A stretch of DNA of 64,000 nt from an uncultured Holophagaceae bacterium (GTDB lineage Bacteria; Acidobacteriota; Holophagae; Holophagales; Holophagaceae): assembly GCA_903937385.1 (NCBI GenBank), contig CAIZZF010000005.1, positions 1 through 64,000 on the forward strand, given 5' to 3'. Under the pieces are notes generated by a model. That model did not search any database. It saw only the letters and a program-made list of their open reading frames with translations, and had not been told where the DNA came from. Shown piece after piece: positions 17,843 through 27,422 of this stretch; position 1 is the first letter of the stretch, and each line of letters starts with the position of its first letter. The position numbers were made by a program, and so were the translations under genes.

Positions 17843-18271
17843 ATGAAGGGTTCAGCCAAGGGGCGCTACGGCCTGCAGTTCATGGTGGAGCTGGCGCTCC
17901 AGGCCGGGCGCGGCCCCGTGCTGGTCACCACGGTCGCCGAGCGCCAGGACCTGCCGCCCAAGTTCATCCGGGTGCTGCTGGGCAGCCTGAAGAGCGCCGG
18001 GCTCGTCAAGGTCCAGCGCGGCCCCAGCGGTGGCTGCGAGCTGGCGCGACACCCGAGCACCATCAGCGCCCTGCAGGTGCTGGAGGCCCTGGAAGGCCGC
18101 CTGGGTGCTGGCGAGGCCGAGCCCGGCAGCACCACCGGCGCCCGCGCCGTGCGCGAGCTGTGGAACCGCAGCACCGGCGCCGCCCGGGCTGTACTGGCCC
18201 GCACCACCCTGGCCGATCTGGCCGCCCGCCAGCAGGACCTGGAAGTGGATACCCAGGGCTATTCGATCTAG
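17843..18271 (+). CDS. Rrf2-family transcriptional regulator, CymR-like
   Basis: A 142-residue winged-helix regulator of the Rrf2 family. The N-terminal helix-turn-helix (GRYGLQFMVELALQ...VAERQDLPPKFIRVLLGSLK) and the GPSGGCELAR wing are typical. The three clustered cysteines that bind an Fe-S cluster in IscR are absent (one Cys only), so it resembles CymR-type regulators of cysteine metabolism. A good Shine-Dalgarno (CGGAGGT) precedes the ATG. Divergent arrangement with cysK supports a role in sulfur control. Bases 18272-18444 show no gene. Confidence 0.88.
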   Translation: MKGSAKGRYGLQFMVELALQAGRGPVLVTTVAERQDLPPKFIRVLLGSLKSAGLVKVQRGPSGGCELARHPSTISALQVLEALEGRLGAGEAEPGSTTGARAVRELWNRSTGAARAVLARTTLADLAARQQDLEVDTQGYSI

Positions 18272-18444
18272 ACGGCCGGCCAGGACCCATCCCACCGAGG
18301 ACGCGGCCGGGTGCCGCCACTTGTAGGTAAAAAAGCGTAGACTGTCCCTCTGTCCTGCTTTCTGCCACCAGGGTCCCTGCGCGGCCATAGGCCTTCTCGG
18401 GTTGCCCTTCCGCCCGTCGTCTTCGTGCCTGCCAAGAAGCTCCC

Positions 18445-21400
18445 ATGACCTCCAACAGACTCTGGTTGCCCCTCCTGGCGCTGCTGGCAGGGCTGGCGAT
18501 CAGCTTCGGGTTCTGGAACCAGACACGCTCCGTTCACCGGCGCGAGGTGGGTGCCGCACTGGTGAGGCACAGCCAGGATGCCCAGGCCCGGATCGAGACC
18601 CGGCTGCGGAGCTACGAGCGCTCCCTGCTGGCCACACGCAGCCACTTTCAGGCGAGTCCGGCCGTCACCCGGAAGTCCTTTGCCACCTTCGTGGCCGGCC
18701 TCGACCTAGAGCCGGGCATGCAGGCCATCGGCTTCGCCACGCTCATACCAGCGGTTGAGAAGGATCGGCACCAGCGGGAGATCCGGGCCCAGGGCTTTCC
18801 CGACTACCAGATCCGTCCTGCGGGAGAGCGAGAGGTCTACTGCCCGGTGATCTACCTCGAGCCCTTCCGGGACCGGAACCTCTTGGCCCTGGGCTTCGAC
18901 ATGCTGTCCGAGGCCGTCCGCCAGGAGGCCGCGTTCAGGTCCAGAGACTCGGGCGACCTGGGCATGTCGGGCAAAGTGCAGCTGGTCCAGGACACGGGAA
19001 CCCATCCGGGGTTTCTCCTCTACGTTCCCGTCTATCGCAACGGGGCGCCGACGGCCACCCCGGAGGACCGCCGGAAGAGCCTCTCGGGGTGGCTCTACAC
19101 GGCGTTCAGGATGGATGACCTGATGGGTGGCGTGCTCGGGAAAGCGGACTCCCAGCTGGTCGATTTCGAGCTGTTCGAAGGCTCCCCGCGGCCCGAGTCC
19201 CTGCTCTTCGACCGGGATGCCACGCTGCGTTCCCTCGCCCACTCGCCCAGCCAGCGTTTCAGCACGCCCCTGCACTTCGGAGGCCATGCCTGGACCCTGG
19301 TGACCCACCCCCTGCCGGGCCTCCTGGTCGGGCACCAGGACAACTCCACGACCATCCTCCTCCTCGGCAGCCTGGTCAGCCTGCTGCTTGGCCTCGTCCT
19401 CTACCTGGGTGACCGCCAATTCCAGAAGGTGCGCCAGCTCAACGAGTCCCTGGAGCACCGGGTGCAGGAGCGGACCCAGGAACTGGCGGAGAGCGAGAGC
19501 CTGTTCCGCAGCTACGTGGACAACGCCCCCATCGGCGTGTTTGTCTCGGACGAGCAGGGCCGCTGCCTGCAGGTGAACCCGGCCGCCTCCGCCATCACCG
19601 GCTACAGTCGCGAGGAGCTGATGGCGCGGAGCCTCCCTGACCTCCTGCCTCCGGAGTCGCGCAGCGAGCTTGCCCGGCTGCTCCAGTCGGTGGCCCGAAC
19701 GGGCCGGGTCAGCAGCGAGTTCGCCTCCCGGCGGAAGGACGGCAGCCCCTGCATCTGGTCCCTGGAGGGGGTCCAGCTGTCCCCCCGGCGCTACATGGGC
19801 CTGGTCATGGATGTGACCGCGCGCCGACAAAGCGAGGAGGCCCTGCGCGAGAGCGTGGAGCGCTTCAACACGGCCTTCCAGTTCACCCCGATGGCCCTGG
19901 GGATCACCACCATGGCCGAGGGTCGCCTCGTGGTGGTCAACAGGGCCTTCGAGTCCATCTACGGCTACACCGCCGAGGAGATTGAAGGGCGCATCACCCG
20001 CGAGGTCGGCATCTGGTCGAACCCCGCCGATCGCGAGCAGGTGCTGGCCCTGGTCCGCCAGGGGCTGCCGGTGCGGGACTTCGAAACCGAGATCCTGCGC
20101 AAGGACGGCAGCCGCCGCTGGGTCTCCTATTCCGGCCAGCTCGTGACCATGGGTGACACGCCCTGCCTGCTCTCGGCCGCAGTGGACATCACGCAGCGGA
20201 AGTGGGCGGAGGATGCGCTGCGCGACAGCGAAGCGCGCCTTCGGCGGGCCGAGCGCGTGGCCATGGTCGGCAACTGGGAGCTGAACCTGGCCGAGCGGAA
20301 GGTCCGGGCCTCAAAGGGTGCCGAGAACGTGTGCGGCCTGCAGGGGGAGGAGTGGAGCCTCGCGCAGATCCAGGCGCTGCCGCTCGCTGAATATCGGCCG
20401 CCGCTGGACGCAGCCCTGGCCGGACTGATCGAGCGAGGCCTGCCCTACAACGTCAAGTTCCGCCTCCGGCGACCCGACAACGGGGAGGTGCGCCACATCC
20501 ACTCGATCGCCGAATATGACGCCGCCCGGGGAGTCGTCTTCGGGGTGATCAGCGACATCACCGAGCGGGTCATGGCCGAGGAGGAACGGGCCCGGCTCCA
20601 GAACCAGCTGCAGCAATCCCAGAAGATGGAGAGCCTCGGCAGCCTCGCCGGAGGTGTCGCCCACGACATGAACAATGTGTTGGGGGCCATCCTCGGCATG
20701 GCCTCGGCCAACATGGAGGCGCAGCCCAAGGGAAGCCCCGCCTACCGCGCCTTCGATACCATCACCCAGGCGGCGACCCGGGGCGGCAAGATGGTCCGGA
20801 GCCTGCTGAGCTTCGCCCGGCAGAGTCCCGTGGAGGAGCGTGTGCTGGACATGAACGCGGTCCTGCGCGACGAAGTCACCATGCTGGAGCGCACCACCCT
20901 GGGCAAGGTGCGTCTCGGACTGGACCTGGCGGAAGAGCTCCGGCCGATCCGCGGCGATGCCGCCGCCCTGACCCATGCCCTCATGAACCTGTGCGTCAAT
21001 GCCACGGACGCCATGCCCGAGGGTGGCACCCTCACGCTGCGGACCCGGAACCTCGACAGCGACTGGATTCAGGTGGAGGTGGAAGACACCGGCACCGGGA
21101 TGCCCCGGGAGATCCTGGAGAAGGCCATGGATCCCTTCTTCACCACCAAGGCCGTGGGCAAGGGTACCGGGCTTGGCCTGTCCCTGGTCTACAAGACCGT
21201 GAAAGCTCACCGGGGCCAGGTGGAGCTTCACAGCGAGCCCGGTCAGGGCACCATCGTCCGGCTGCGCTTCCCAGCCTGTGGAGTCCCTCTTCAGGCCCCG
21301 GAGCACCCTGCCCTGCCCCAGCCCAAGCCGTCGCCCCAGGCTCTCACACTGCTGGTGGTGGACGATGACGAGCTGATCCAGAACGCCATGCTCACCATGC

Positions 21401-21702
21401 TCGAGTTCATGGGACACCAGGCCGTGGGCGTCTCCAGCGGCGAGGAGGCTCTGGCCCAGCTCGAGGCCGGGCTCGAGCCAGACCTGGTCATCCTGGACAT
21501 GAACATGCCCGGGCTCGGAGGCGCCGGCACCCTGCCGCTGCTCCGCGCCCTGCGGCCGACCCTGCCGATCCTGCTGGCCACGGGCCGTGTCGACCAGTTC
21601 GCCTCGGACCTGGCACGCACCCATCCCCTGGTCACCCTGCTGTCCAAGCCCTATGGCATGGATGACCTCCGGAAGCAGATCGAGAGCCTCATCCGGGCCT
21701 GA
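18445..21702 (+). CDS. hybrid histidine kinase, [14 protein letters not shown]-HisKA-HATPase-REC
   Basis: A 1085-residue membrane sensor kinase. Two membrane helices (about residues 7-23 and 303-322) enclose a periplasmic CHASE domain. About three PAS-type domains follow (from about residue 355). The histidine is His740 ([12 protein letters not shown]), followed by HATPase boxes ([25 protein letters not shown]) and a C-terminal receiver with Asp1018 ([10 protein letters not shown]). No cognate regulator is adjacent, so signal and output are unknown. The kinase core closely resembles those at 9175 and 48127, suggesting paralogues. Confidence 0.9.
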   Translation: MTSNRLWLPLLALLAGLAISFGFWNQTRSVHRREVGAALVRHSQDAQARIETRLRSYERSLLATRSHFQASPAVTRKSFATFVAGLDLEPGMQAIGFATLIPAVEKDRHQREIRAQGFPDYQIRPAGEREVYCPVIYLEPFRDRNLLALGFDMLSEAVRQEAAFRSRDSGDLGMSGKVQLVQDTGTHPGFLLYVPVYRNGAPTATPEDRRKSLSGWLYTAFRMDDLMGGVLGKADSQLVDFELFEGSPRPESLLFDRDATLRSLAHSPSQRFSTPLHFGGHAWTLVTHPLPGLLVGHQDNSTTILLLGSLVSLLLGLVLYLGDRQFQKVRQLNESLEHRVQERTQELAESESLFRSYVDNAPIGVFVSDEQGRCLQVNPAASAITGYSREELMARSLPDLLPPESRSELARLLQSVARTGRVSSEFASRRKDGSPCIWSLEGVQLSPRRYMGLVMDVTARRQSEEALRESVERFNTAFQFTPMALGITTMAEGRLVVVNRAFESIYGYTAEEIEGRITREVGIWSNPADREQVLALVRQGLPVRDFETEILRKDGSRRWVSYSGQLVTMGDTPCLLSAAVDITQRKWAEDALRDSEARLRRAERVAMVGNWELNLAERKVRASKGAENVCGLQGEEWSLAQIQALPLAEYRPPLDAALAGLIERGLPYNVKFRLRRPDNGEVRHIHSIAEYDAARGVVFGVISDITERVMAEEERARLQNQLQQSQKMESLGSLAGGVAHDMNNVLGAILGMASANMEAQPKGSPAYRAFDTITQAATRGGKMVRSLLSFARQSPVEERVLDMNAVLRDEVTMLERTTLGKVRLGLDLAEELRPIRGDAAALTHALMNLCVNATDAMPEGGTLTLRTRNLDSDWIQVEVEDTGTGMPREILEKAMDPFFTTKAVGKGTGLGLSLVYKTVKAHRGQVELHSEPGQGTIVRLRFPACGVPLQAPEHPALPQPKPSPQALTLLVVDDDELIQNAMLTMLEFMGHQAVGVSSGEEALAQLEAGLEPDLVILDMNMPGLGGAGTLPLLRALRPTLPILLATGRVDQFASDLARTHPLVTLLSKPYGMDDLRKQIESLIRA

Positions 21703-21735
21703 CGAGCGGGGCACCTGGGTGCTGGCGTGAGGATC

Positions 21736-22125
21736 TCAGCGGAGGCAGACCACCTTCGCCTTGCCCTTCCACTTGAGCCAGGCTCGGTCGGTAGTCAGCA
21801 CCATGGCCCGCTCCCGCTCCGCCAGGGCCAGGCAGCAGCGGTCACCGAGGGAGAGGCCGAGGGGCCGAGTTCGGGCCTCCATCAGCCCTGCCTCCAGGGC
21901 GAGGGCCTGATCCAGCGGCGCCACCTCGAGCTGCAGCCCATCCAGCGCGGTCCGGAGTTCGCGGGCTGGCAGTCCGGCGCGCCCCAGGATGCCGACCACC
22001 TCGGCCCAATTCGGGGCGCCGATCAGGGCCTCCCCGGTGCACACCGCCTACCAGACCGGCTCCTGCCCAGGCTCTCCCAGCAGCAGCGCCACCAGGGCGC
22101 TGGCGTCAAGCACCGTCCTGTTCAC
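21736..22125 (-). pseudogene. VapC-like PIN-domain toxin interrupted by an amber codon
   Basis: A 129-codon PIN-domain reading frame starting at GTG (22125), overlapping the antitoxin by 20 bases as in TA pairs. Codon 26 is TAG (22048-22050), between EPVW and AVCTGEAL, where homologues continue. The rest stays open in the same frame, and all four expected acidic residues are visible (Asp7 in VLDASA, Glu in NWAEVV, Asp in SLGDRC, Asp in TTDRAW). One base change from CAG would restore it. It may be a recent pseudogene, a suppressed stop or a sequencing error. Confidence 0.8.
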
Positions 22126-22366
22126 GTCGGTAATCCTCCCGACGCTCGGCGACCAGCTGGTCGGACAACAGGCGCCCGTCCTTCGGGCGGTAGGGCGCCA
22201 GGAGGGCCTGGGCGCGGCGCAGCGCGACTTCCACGGTGACCAGTCGGACCTCCTCGCCCTGGAGCTCAAGGACCAAACGGGAACCGGTCTTCAGCCCGAG
22301 GGCCTTCCGGAAGGCCACCGGCAGGATCACCCGACCCGCGCCGTCCACGGTCACAGTCGCGTTCAT
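22106..22366 (-). CDS. AbrB/SpoVT-type antitoxin
   Basis: An 86-residue protein whose first half (VTVDGAGRVILPVAFRKALG) is the swapped-hairpin AbrB DNA-binding fold and whose second half is a charged tail that would wrap the PIN toxin. A GGGAGGATC Shine-Dalgarno precedes the ATG. It overlaps the toxin gene and has a perfect palindrome 35 bases upstream, which fits autoregulation of a TA operon. Confidence 0.85.
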   Translation of the reverse strand: MNATVTVDGAGRVILPVAFRKALGLKTGSRLVLELQGEEVRLVTVEVALRRAQALLAPYRPKDGRLLSDQLVAERREDYRREQDGA

Positions 22367-22400
22367 GGGTGATCCTCCCCTGTTTCAGAAATAGGGTAAA

Positions 22401-22425
22401 TTCAGAAAAATGCCATTTTTCTGAA
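22401..22425. promoter_or_regulatory. perfect 12-1-12 palindrome, candidate TA operator
   Basis: TTCAGAAAAATG and its exact complement CATTTTTCTGAA are separated by one base. The element sits 35-59 bases upstream of the antitoxin start in an AT-rich gap, with partial repeats of TTTC.GAAATAGGG on both sides. It is the expected place for binding by an AbrB-type antitoxin. Confidence 0.6.
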
Positions 22426-22440
22426 ATAGGGGAAAAGGGA

Positions 22441-25400
22441 TCAAGGTTGGAATGCCACGACCATGCCCTGGGCGTCGGCGTGGCCCTTCGACTGGACCTC
22501 GGCGCCGCGGTAGAGGGTCCAGCCGGGGAGACCCCGGGCCATGCTCTTGGTCATGGCCCACTGCTGGATCCGACTGTTGGCCAGGATCACCAGGAGCAGC
22601 CGCTTGGGATTCCAGGGGTTCGGGAAGGCGGCGATCAACCCGTCGTCGGCTCGGCCGTAGGTGCGGCCCTGCCACTGGAACCAGCCGGGACCCGCCTTGA
22701 GGGGCAGCTTCTCCTCGGCGAGCAGGCGGGCCATGAGGCCGTTGTCCGCGGGGCCGCCCAGGACCACCAGGTCGCTGGCAGCCAGCTCGGTGTCGCTGAC
22801 CTCGGCATCGGGCTTCACGGGCAGCAGCACCTCGGTCATGTTGTCCGCCAGCAGCTCGCGGTACTGCAGGGCCAGGGTGCGCTGGGCCTCCACCTCCCGG
22901 GCCGTGCCGCAGACCAGCAAGGTGGCGCTCCAGTCGTCCAGCACATTGCCCGGCACCCAGAAGTCTGCCCGGGCCAGGGGCAGGTCCCGAGCGGCGTTGA
23001 AGGTCAGGCGCGTGGGCCGGGTCTCGCTGCGGAAGGTGAACGTGTCCTTGGCGCTGGTCAGGGCGAGGCGCTCCAGTCGGGCGCCCTTCTCCGTCTCCAC
23101 CGTGACGAAAGCCACCAGGGGATAGGCGAAGCCGGGCTGCGTGACCTCAAGGCTCACCTCGAAGGCCTCTCCCGCTTTCTCCACCCGTGCCTGGAGGCCA
23201 GGCGCGGGCAGGTCGGCGCGCTCGAGCCAGGGTTTCACGATCGGCGCCACGTCCTTCCCTGCGGCGGCGGACAGGGCCCGCAACAGCTCGGCCGTGGTGG
23301 CGGTCTTGCCCCGAAACTGGCCCGAGACCGCCTGCATGGCCTTGCCGAAGGCCGCGTTGCCCAGGTGCAGGCGCAGCTGATGCAGCGCGAAGACGCCGCG
23401 GAGGCGGGGGATCTGGTAGGCGCCGTAGCGGTCATAGTCCGTGACCGTGGCCAGGGGGGCCTTGGCACCCTCCTTGGCGGCCAGCCACAGGTGGCGCGTG
23501 CCCAGGTCAGCCAGGGCGGCGCTCTGGGTCTCGAAGCCCTTGGCCCCACTGGCGGCCAGCTGCTTCAGCTGCGCGTGGTAGGCCGCCGACCCGCTGACGA
23601 ACCAGTTGTCCGCATCCGAGGCGGGCCGGATCGTCCCCGTCCACAGCCCCTTGGCGTCATAGCTGAAGGCCTCCTTCACGGCGGCCAGATCAGGCACGAC
23701 CGCAGCCTTCGGGGCCTTGTCAGCCTTCCAGGCGGCGCGAGCAGCCTGGAGCCGGCTCGAGACCCAGACTGGGCTGAACGTCGTATACCCATGGGTCAGG
23801 TGCGGCGTGGCCAGGGGCAGGTCGGCAATCCAGCGGCCGCCCACCATCTTTTCGCGCTGGGTGGTCTTGCCCTGGTGGGCGATGAAGACCAGCCCTTCGG
23901 CCATCTCCGCGGTGGTCAGCTTGGCATCGCAGGCATGGGGCCGGTTGATGGGGCTGCTGGCCAGCATGCGGGTGGCGGCGTCGATGTCGAAGCCGCCTTT
24001 GCCGCTGGCCCGGAAGGCCTCCTGGAAGGCGATGTCGCGGTTCCAGGTGTTGAAGGCCAGGTCCACGGGCGCGCCGTCGGGGTTGGCGCCGTACTCGCCA
24101 CGCACCTCGAGGTCGCGGTTGTTGTTGTTGGCCCAGATGAAGCCCTGGTGGTTGGCGGGCGTGTCCGCGGGCTTGCCCTTGCTGCCCGTGCGCCAGAGCC
24201 GGGTCTTGTCGGTGCCCAGCAGGAAGCAGGCGCCCTCGTCGGTCTTGGTGTCGGCCATGGTCCAGTCGTTGGTGTAGAGGCCGTTGTTCTGCTTGAACAG
24301 GATCGCCGCCGCCTCGTCGATGCCCGAGGCGTACTGGGCGGCCTTCCGGATGCGGTTGCTCTGGGGCGTGCCATCGGGATTGAAGGGGGTCTGCCCCACG
24401 GTGGTCTCGCCCATGACCAGGCCCGAGGCGTTCAGGTACCAGTCCGTGCCGCTGTGGATGCCGCCTGCGAAGGTCTGCAGCACCAGGCGGTGGCCCTTCT
24501 CGGGCACGATGTCGAGCATCACGTTCCACTCGGTGCCGGTGTAGCCGCCCCACATGAAGACCTGGCCGAAGATGAAGCGGCCGCTCCGGGTGGCTTCCTT
24601 GGTGGCCACGAACGACGAGCAGTGGTCCCCCTGCCCGCCCTTGGCTACCTCGTCATCGGCGGACATGAACGTGCGACCGCTCAAGGAATTCGTCGTAGAT
24701 GGAAGAGCCGAATGGAGATAGCTTTCATCGACGTCACTGTTCAGCGTGACGATGTCCAAGAGATCCAGGTCCCGGCCCTTGAACTTCACCCCGGCCTTCA
24801 CAGCGCCGTCGGCGATGCCCTTCATCTCCTCCAGGTATTCCACGTCGTATTTGCGGAGGAACAGCGCGTCCGCCAGGTGGCGCTTGTCGGTCCAGCCCCG
24901 GGCGGCGTCGGCGGCGTCCTTCTGGAGGCCCAGCTTGGTCATGAACCGCACGATCTCCTCGGCCATGAGCTCGCCGTGCTGGCGGCCCCGGGTGTAGGGG
25001 GCGCCCTCGATATGCAGGAAGGTCCAGCCGCCCATCTCGTAGCGGAAGCCCTTGCCCGCCCAGCGCACGGTCTCCAGGGGCACGAAGGCGGTGACGTCCT
25101 CCACCTTCTCCAGCTTCAGGTCGCTGAAGCTGGCGGCGCCCGTGGCCTGACCGTTGCGGCCCAGGTGCAGCTGCGCCCGGTCCGTGGGGCTGGTGGCCAG
25201 GAACAGCACCGAGAGGCGGCGCTCGGCGGTGCCCGCGGCGCTCTGGGAGGCGTTCGTGAAGGGGAAGCTCTGCATGGACAGACAGGCGCCCAGGGCCGTG
25301 GGATACCGCGCCAGGGCATCCACCTTGACCCCCTCGGTGCGGACCGTGGCGCTCAGCCGGTAGAGCTCGCCGACCTTCAGCGTGACGGGCGCGGACACCA

Positions 25401-25554
25401 GGGTGCCCTCGGCGCCCCCGGCCGCGTCCAGTCGCAGGCCCACGGCCTTGGCGGTGGAACCCGGCTTCAGGTTCCAGCCCCCGAGGGACAGGTCCGCCGC
25501 TGAGGCGAAGGCCGCCAGGACCAGCACCAGCAGGGCACGGAAAAATCGACTCAT
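22441..25554 (-). CDS. large secreted C45-family (Ntn-hydrolase-type) acyltransferase/peptidase
   Basis: A 1037-residue exported protein. After a signal peptide and a beta-rich N-terminal domain (residues about 25-160), residues 170-620 resemble the C45/phospholipase-B-like fold: GAPYTRGRQHGELMA, then Cys312 in GDHCSSF as probable autocatalytic nucleophile, and later WANNNNRD. The C-terminal part (about residues 640-880) recalls the helical end of M1-type peptidases but has no HExxH. ATG at 25554 starts the signal peptide. It stands alone; substrate unknown. Confidence 0.75.
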   Translation of the reverse strand: MSRFFRALLVLVLAAFASAADLSLGGWNLKPGSTAKAVGLRLDAAGGAEGTLVSAPVTLKVGELYRLSATVRTEGVKVDALARYPTALGACLSMQSFPFTNASQSAAGTAERRLSVLFLATSPTDRAQLHLGRNGQATGAASFSDLKLEKVEDVTAFVPLETVRWAGKGFRYEMGGWTFLHIEGAPYTRGRQHGELMAEEIVRFMTKLGLQKDAADAARGWTDKRHLADALFLRKYDVEYLEEMKGIADGAVKAGVKFKGRDLDLLDIVTLNSDVDESYLHSALPSTTNSLSGRTFMSADDEVAKGGQGDHCSSFVATKEATRSGRFIFGQVFMWGGYTGTEWNVMLDIVPEKGHRLVLQTFAGGIHSGTDWYLNASGLVMGETTVGQTPFNPDGTPQSNRIRKAAQYASGIDEAAAILFKQNNGLYTNDWTMADTKTDEGACFLLGTDKTRLWRTGSKGKPADTPANHQGFIWANNNNRDLEVRGEYGANPDGAPVDLAFNTWNRDIAFQEAFRASGKGGFDIDAATRMLASSPINRPHACDAKLTTAEMAEGLVFIAHQGKTTQREKMVGGRWIADLPLATPHLTHGYTTFSPVWVSSRLQAARAAWKADKAPKAAVVPDLAAVKEAFSYDAKGLWTGTIRPASDADNWFVSGSAAYHAQLKQLAASGAKGFETQSAALADLGTRHLWLAAKEGAKAPLATVTDYDRYGAYQIPRLRGVFALHQLRLHLGNAAFGKAMQAVSGQFRGKTATTAELLRALSAAAGKDVAPIVKPWLERADLPAPGLQARVEKAGEAFEVSLEVTQPGFAYPLVAFVTVETEKGARLERLALTSAKDTFTFRSETRPTRLTFNAARDLPLARADFWVPGNVLDDWSATLLVCGTAREVEAQRTLALQYRELLADNMTEVLLPVKPDAEVSDTELAASDLVVLGGPADNGLMARLLAEEKLPLKAGPGWFQWQGRTYGRADDGLIAAFPNPWNPKRLLLVILANSRIQQWAMTKSMARGLPGWTLYRGAEVQSKGHADAQGMVVAFQP

Positions 25555-25630
25555 GGGACCTCCATCCACCTAGTCTGCCAAAGCCTCGCAGGGATTGCCT
25601 CGTTTATTGAGGCCAAGGAGTGCCAAGCGC

Positions 25631-27265
25631 TCAGCTCCGCCGCAGCATGAGCAGGGTCCGGTCATCCAGGTAGGGGGCGCCCGCGGTGAAGCGATCGAGC
25701 TCCCCCAGCAGGGCCGCGTCCAGGGCGGGCAGCGACTCGTGGCGGCGGGCTGCCACCAGGGCTGTGAGCGCCTCGCTGCCGAACTCCTCCTCGGCGGCAT
25801 TCGCGGCCTCCGTGATGCCGTCGGTGTAGACCACGAGGAGGTCGCCGGGCGCCAGACTCAGCGTGGCCTCGCCGTAGGGCTGCCCGGGCAGCATGGCCAG
25901 GGGCAGGCCCTGGGCCTCGAGCTCCTGGATCGGCTCGGTCCCGTGCAGGAGGAGCGCCGGGTTGTGGCCCGCATTGGTGTAGGTCAGGGTGCCCGTGGCC
26001 GGATCCAGCAGGGCCAGGAAGGCGGTCACGAAGCGGCGTCCATCCGCGTGCCGGGCCAGGTTCCTCGACAGCTGGAAGGCCAGCTCGGAGGTGCTGAGGT
26101 CCCGCTCGGTCCAGGCCTCCAGGGTGGCCTGGAGCGAGGCCATGAGGAGGCCCGGGCCCAGGCCCTTGCCGCTCACGTCCGCCAGGCAGAAGAGCCACTT
26201 CCCATCGCTGCGGAGCCACCAGCCGAAGAGATCGCCGGAGACCTGGCGGCTGGGCAGGTTGTTGCCGTAGAGCTCGAAGCCCGGGATGTCCGGTGGGAAC
26301 CCCGGCAGCAGATCCTGCTGGATGCGGCGGGCGAGGTCCAGCTCCTGATCCACCTTCTTGCGGGCCAGGGCCTCCTCGCGCAGGCGGGCCTGCTCCAGCT
26401 TGGCCGTGGCCAGATGGGCGAAGGTGCTGGCCAGGCGCAGATCCTCCTCGTGGAAGGGCTTCCGGGGGGCGCGCGAATCCAGGTAGAGCAGGCCCTTCAC
26501 CACGCCCTGGTGCTCCAGGGGCGTCACCATGGCCGAGGTCACGCCACTCTGCAGGAGCGAGGGGGAAGCCAGCCCCGGGTCCTCCCCGACATCGTTGAAG
26601 AGCACGGACTCCTTGCGCTCCAGGGCCGCGTCAACCAGGCTGCGGGCCAGGACGATGGGCTGATCGCCCTCGGGCCCGCGGGAGGCCACCGTCTGCAGCC
26701 CGGTCCGGTCCTGGATGAGCACCGCGGCGCGCCAGGGCTTCAGCAGGGTCCAGAGCCGGTCCAGGAGGTGGGCCAGCAGCTGCTCCGGCGGGCTGTCCTC
26801 CAGCAGCTCCAGGGAGAGGGCCTCGATCTCGCGGATCACCTCCCGGAGGTGCAGGGTCTCCGGGGCCTCCCGGCGCCGGTCCGGGGCCGCGCGCAGCCGC
26901 TCCAGGGGCAGCACGAGGGAGCCTGCGGAGGAGGAGTCGCCCGTGTCTGGACCGATACGAACCCTTGGCCCCTGGGCGAGCGGGCCCAGCCAGAGGGCCA
27001 CCTGGCCCAGCTGGAGCTCGTCACCCTCGCCCAGGGAATGGGGCACCGTGATCCGCTCGCCGTTGAGGGTGGTGCCGTTGAGGGAGCCCAGATCCTCGAG
27101 GCAGAGTGCACCGTCCTGCAGGCTGATCCGGGCGTGGAAGCGGCTGAGGCTCGCGTCGGGGATGGCCAGATCGTTCAGGGAGGAGCGCCCCAGGGTCCAG
27201 ACCCGGTCCTCGCCCTCCAGAGGCAGGGGCGGGCGGCCGGGGATATGCAACATCAGGGTCTTCAT
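25631..27265 (-). CDS. FHA-GAF-PP2C (SpoIIE/RsbU-type) phosphatase
   Basis: A 544-residue cytoplasmic protein. Residues about 20-90 form an FHA domain (LGRSSLNDLAIPD, SRFHARI, LGSLNGTTLNG), which reads phosphothreonine. A GAF domain (about 165-300), a short coiled coil and a SpoIIE/RsbU PP2C domain (about 345-544) follow; DVSGKG, TYTNAGHNP and YTDGITEA are its metal-site motifs. It is transcribed divergently from a Ser/Thr kinase, suggesting an opposed kinase/phosphatase pair. The gap 27266-27422 is AT-rich and holds the promoters. Confidence 0.92.
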   Translation of the reverse strand: MKTLMLHIPGRPPLPLEGEDRVWTLGRSSLNDLAIPDASLSRFHARISLQDGALCLEDLGSLNGTTLNGERITVPHSLGEGDELQLGQVALWLGPLAQGPRVRIGPDTGDSSSAGSLVLPLERLRAAPDRRREAPETLHLREVIREIEALSLELLEDSPPEQLLAHLLDRLWTLLKPWRAAVLIQDRTGLQTVASRGPEGDQPIVLARSLVDAALERKESVLFNDVGEDPGLASPSLLQSGVTSAMVTPLEHQGVVKGLLYLDSRAPRKPFHEEDLRLASTFAHLATAKLEQARLREEALARKKVDQELDLARRIQQDLLPGFPPDIPGFELYGNNLPSRQVSGDLFGWWLRSDGKWLFCLADVSGKGLGPGLLMASLQATLEAWTERDLSTSELAFQLSRNLARHADGRRFVTAFLALLDPATGTLTYTNAGHNPALLLHGTEPIQELEAQGLPLAMLPGQPYGEATLSLAPGDLLVVYTDGITEAANAAEEEFGSEALTALVAARRHESLPALDAALLGELDRFTAGAPYLDDRTLLMLRRS

Positions 27266-27422
27266 AGAGCCTTCAAGAATCTGCTTGGTGCGAACATAAA
27301 GATGGTTAATTTAAGTCAATGTATATCATTTTACGTAACAATGCTTGACCGATGATCGGACGCCTCGAAGCGCGCCCGATCATACCCGACGAGGCCGCGA
27401 TGGAGCCACGCAGGATGCACCG

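Noticed and set aside
22401-22425. Rho-independent terminator
   Set aside because: The palindrome is AT-rich with a one-base centre and lies just upstream of the antitoxin start; an operator fits better.
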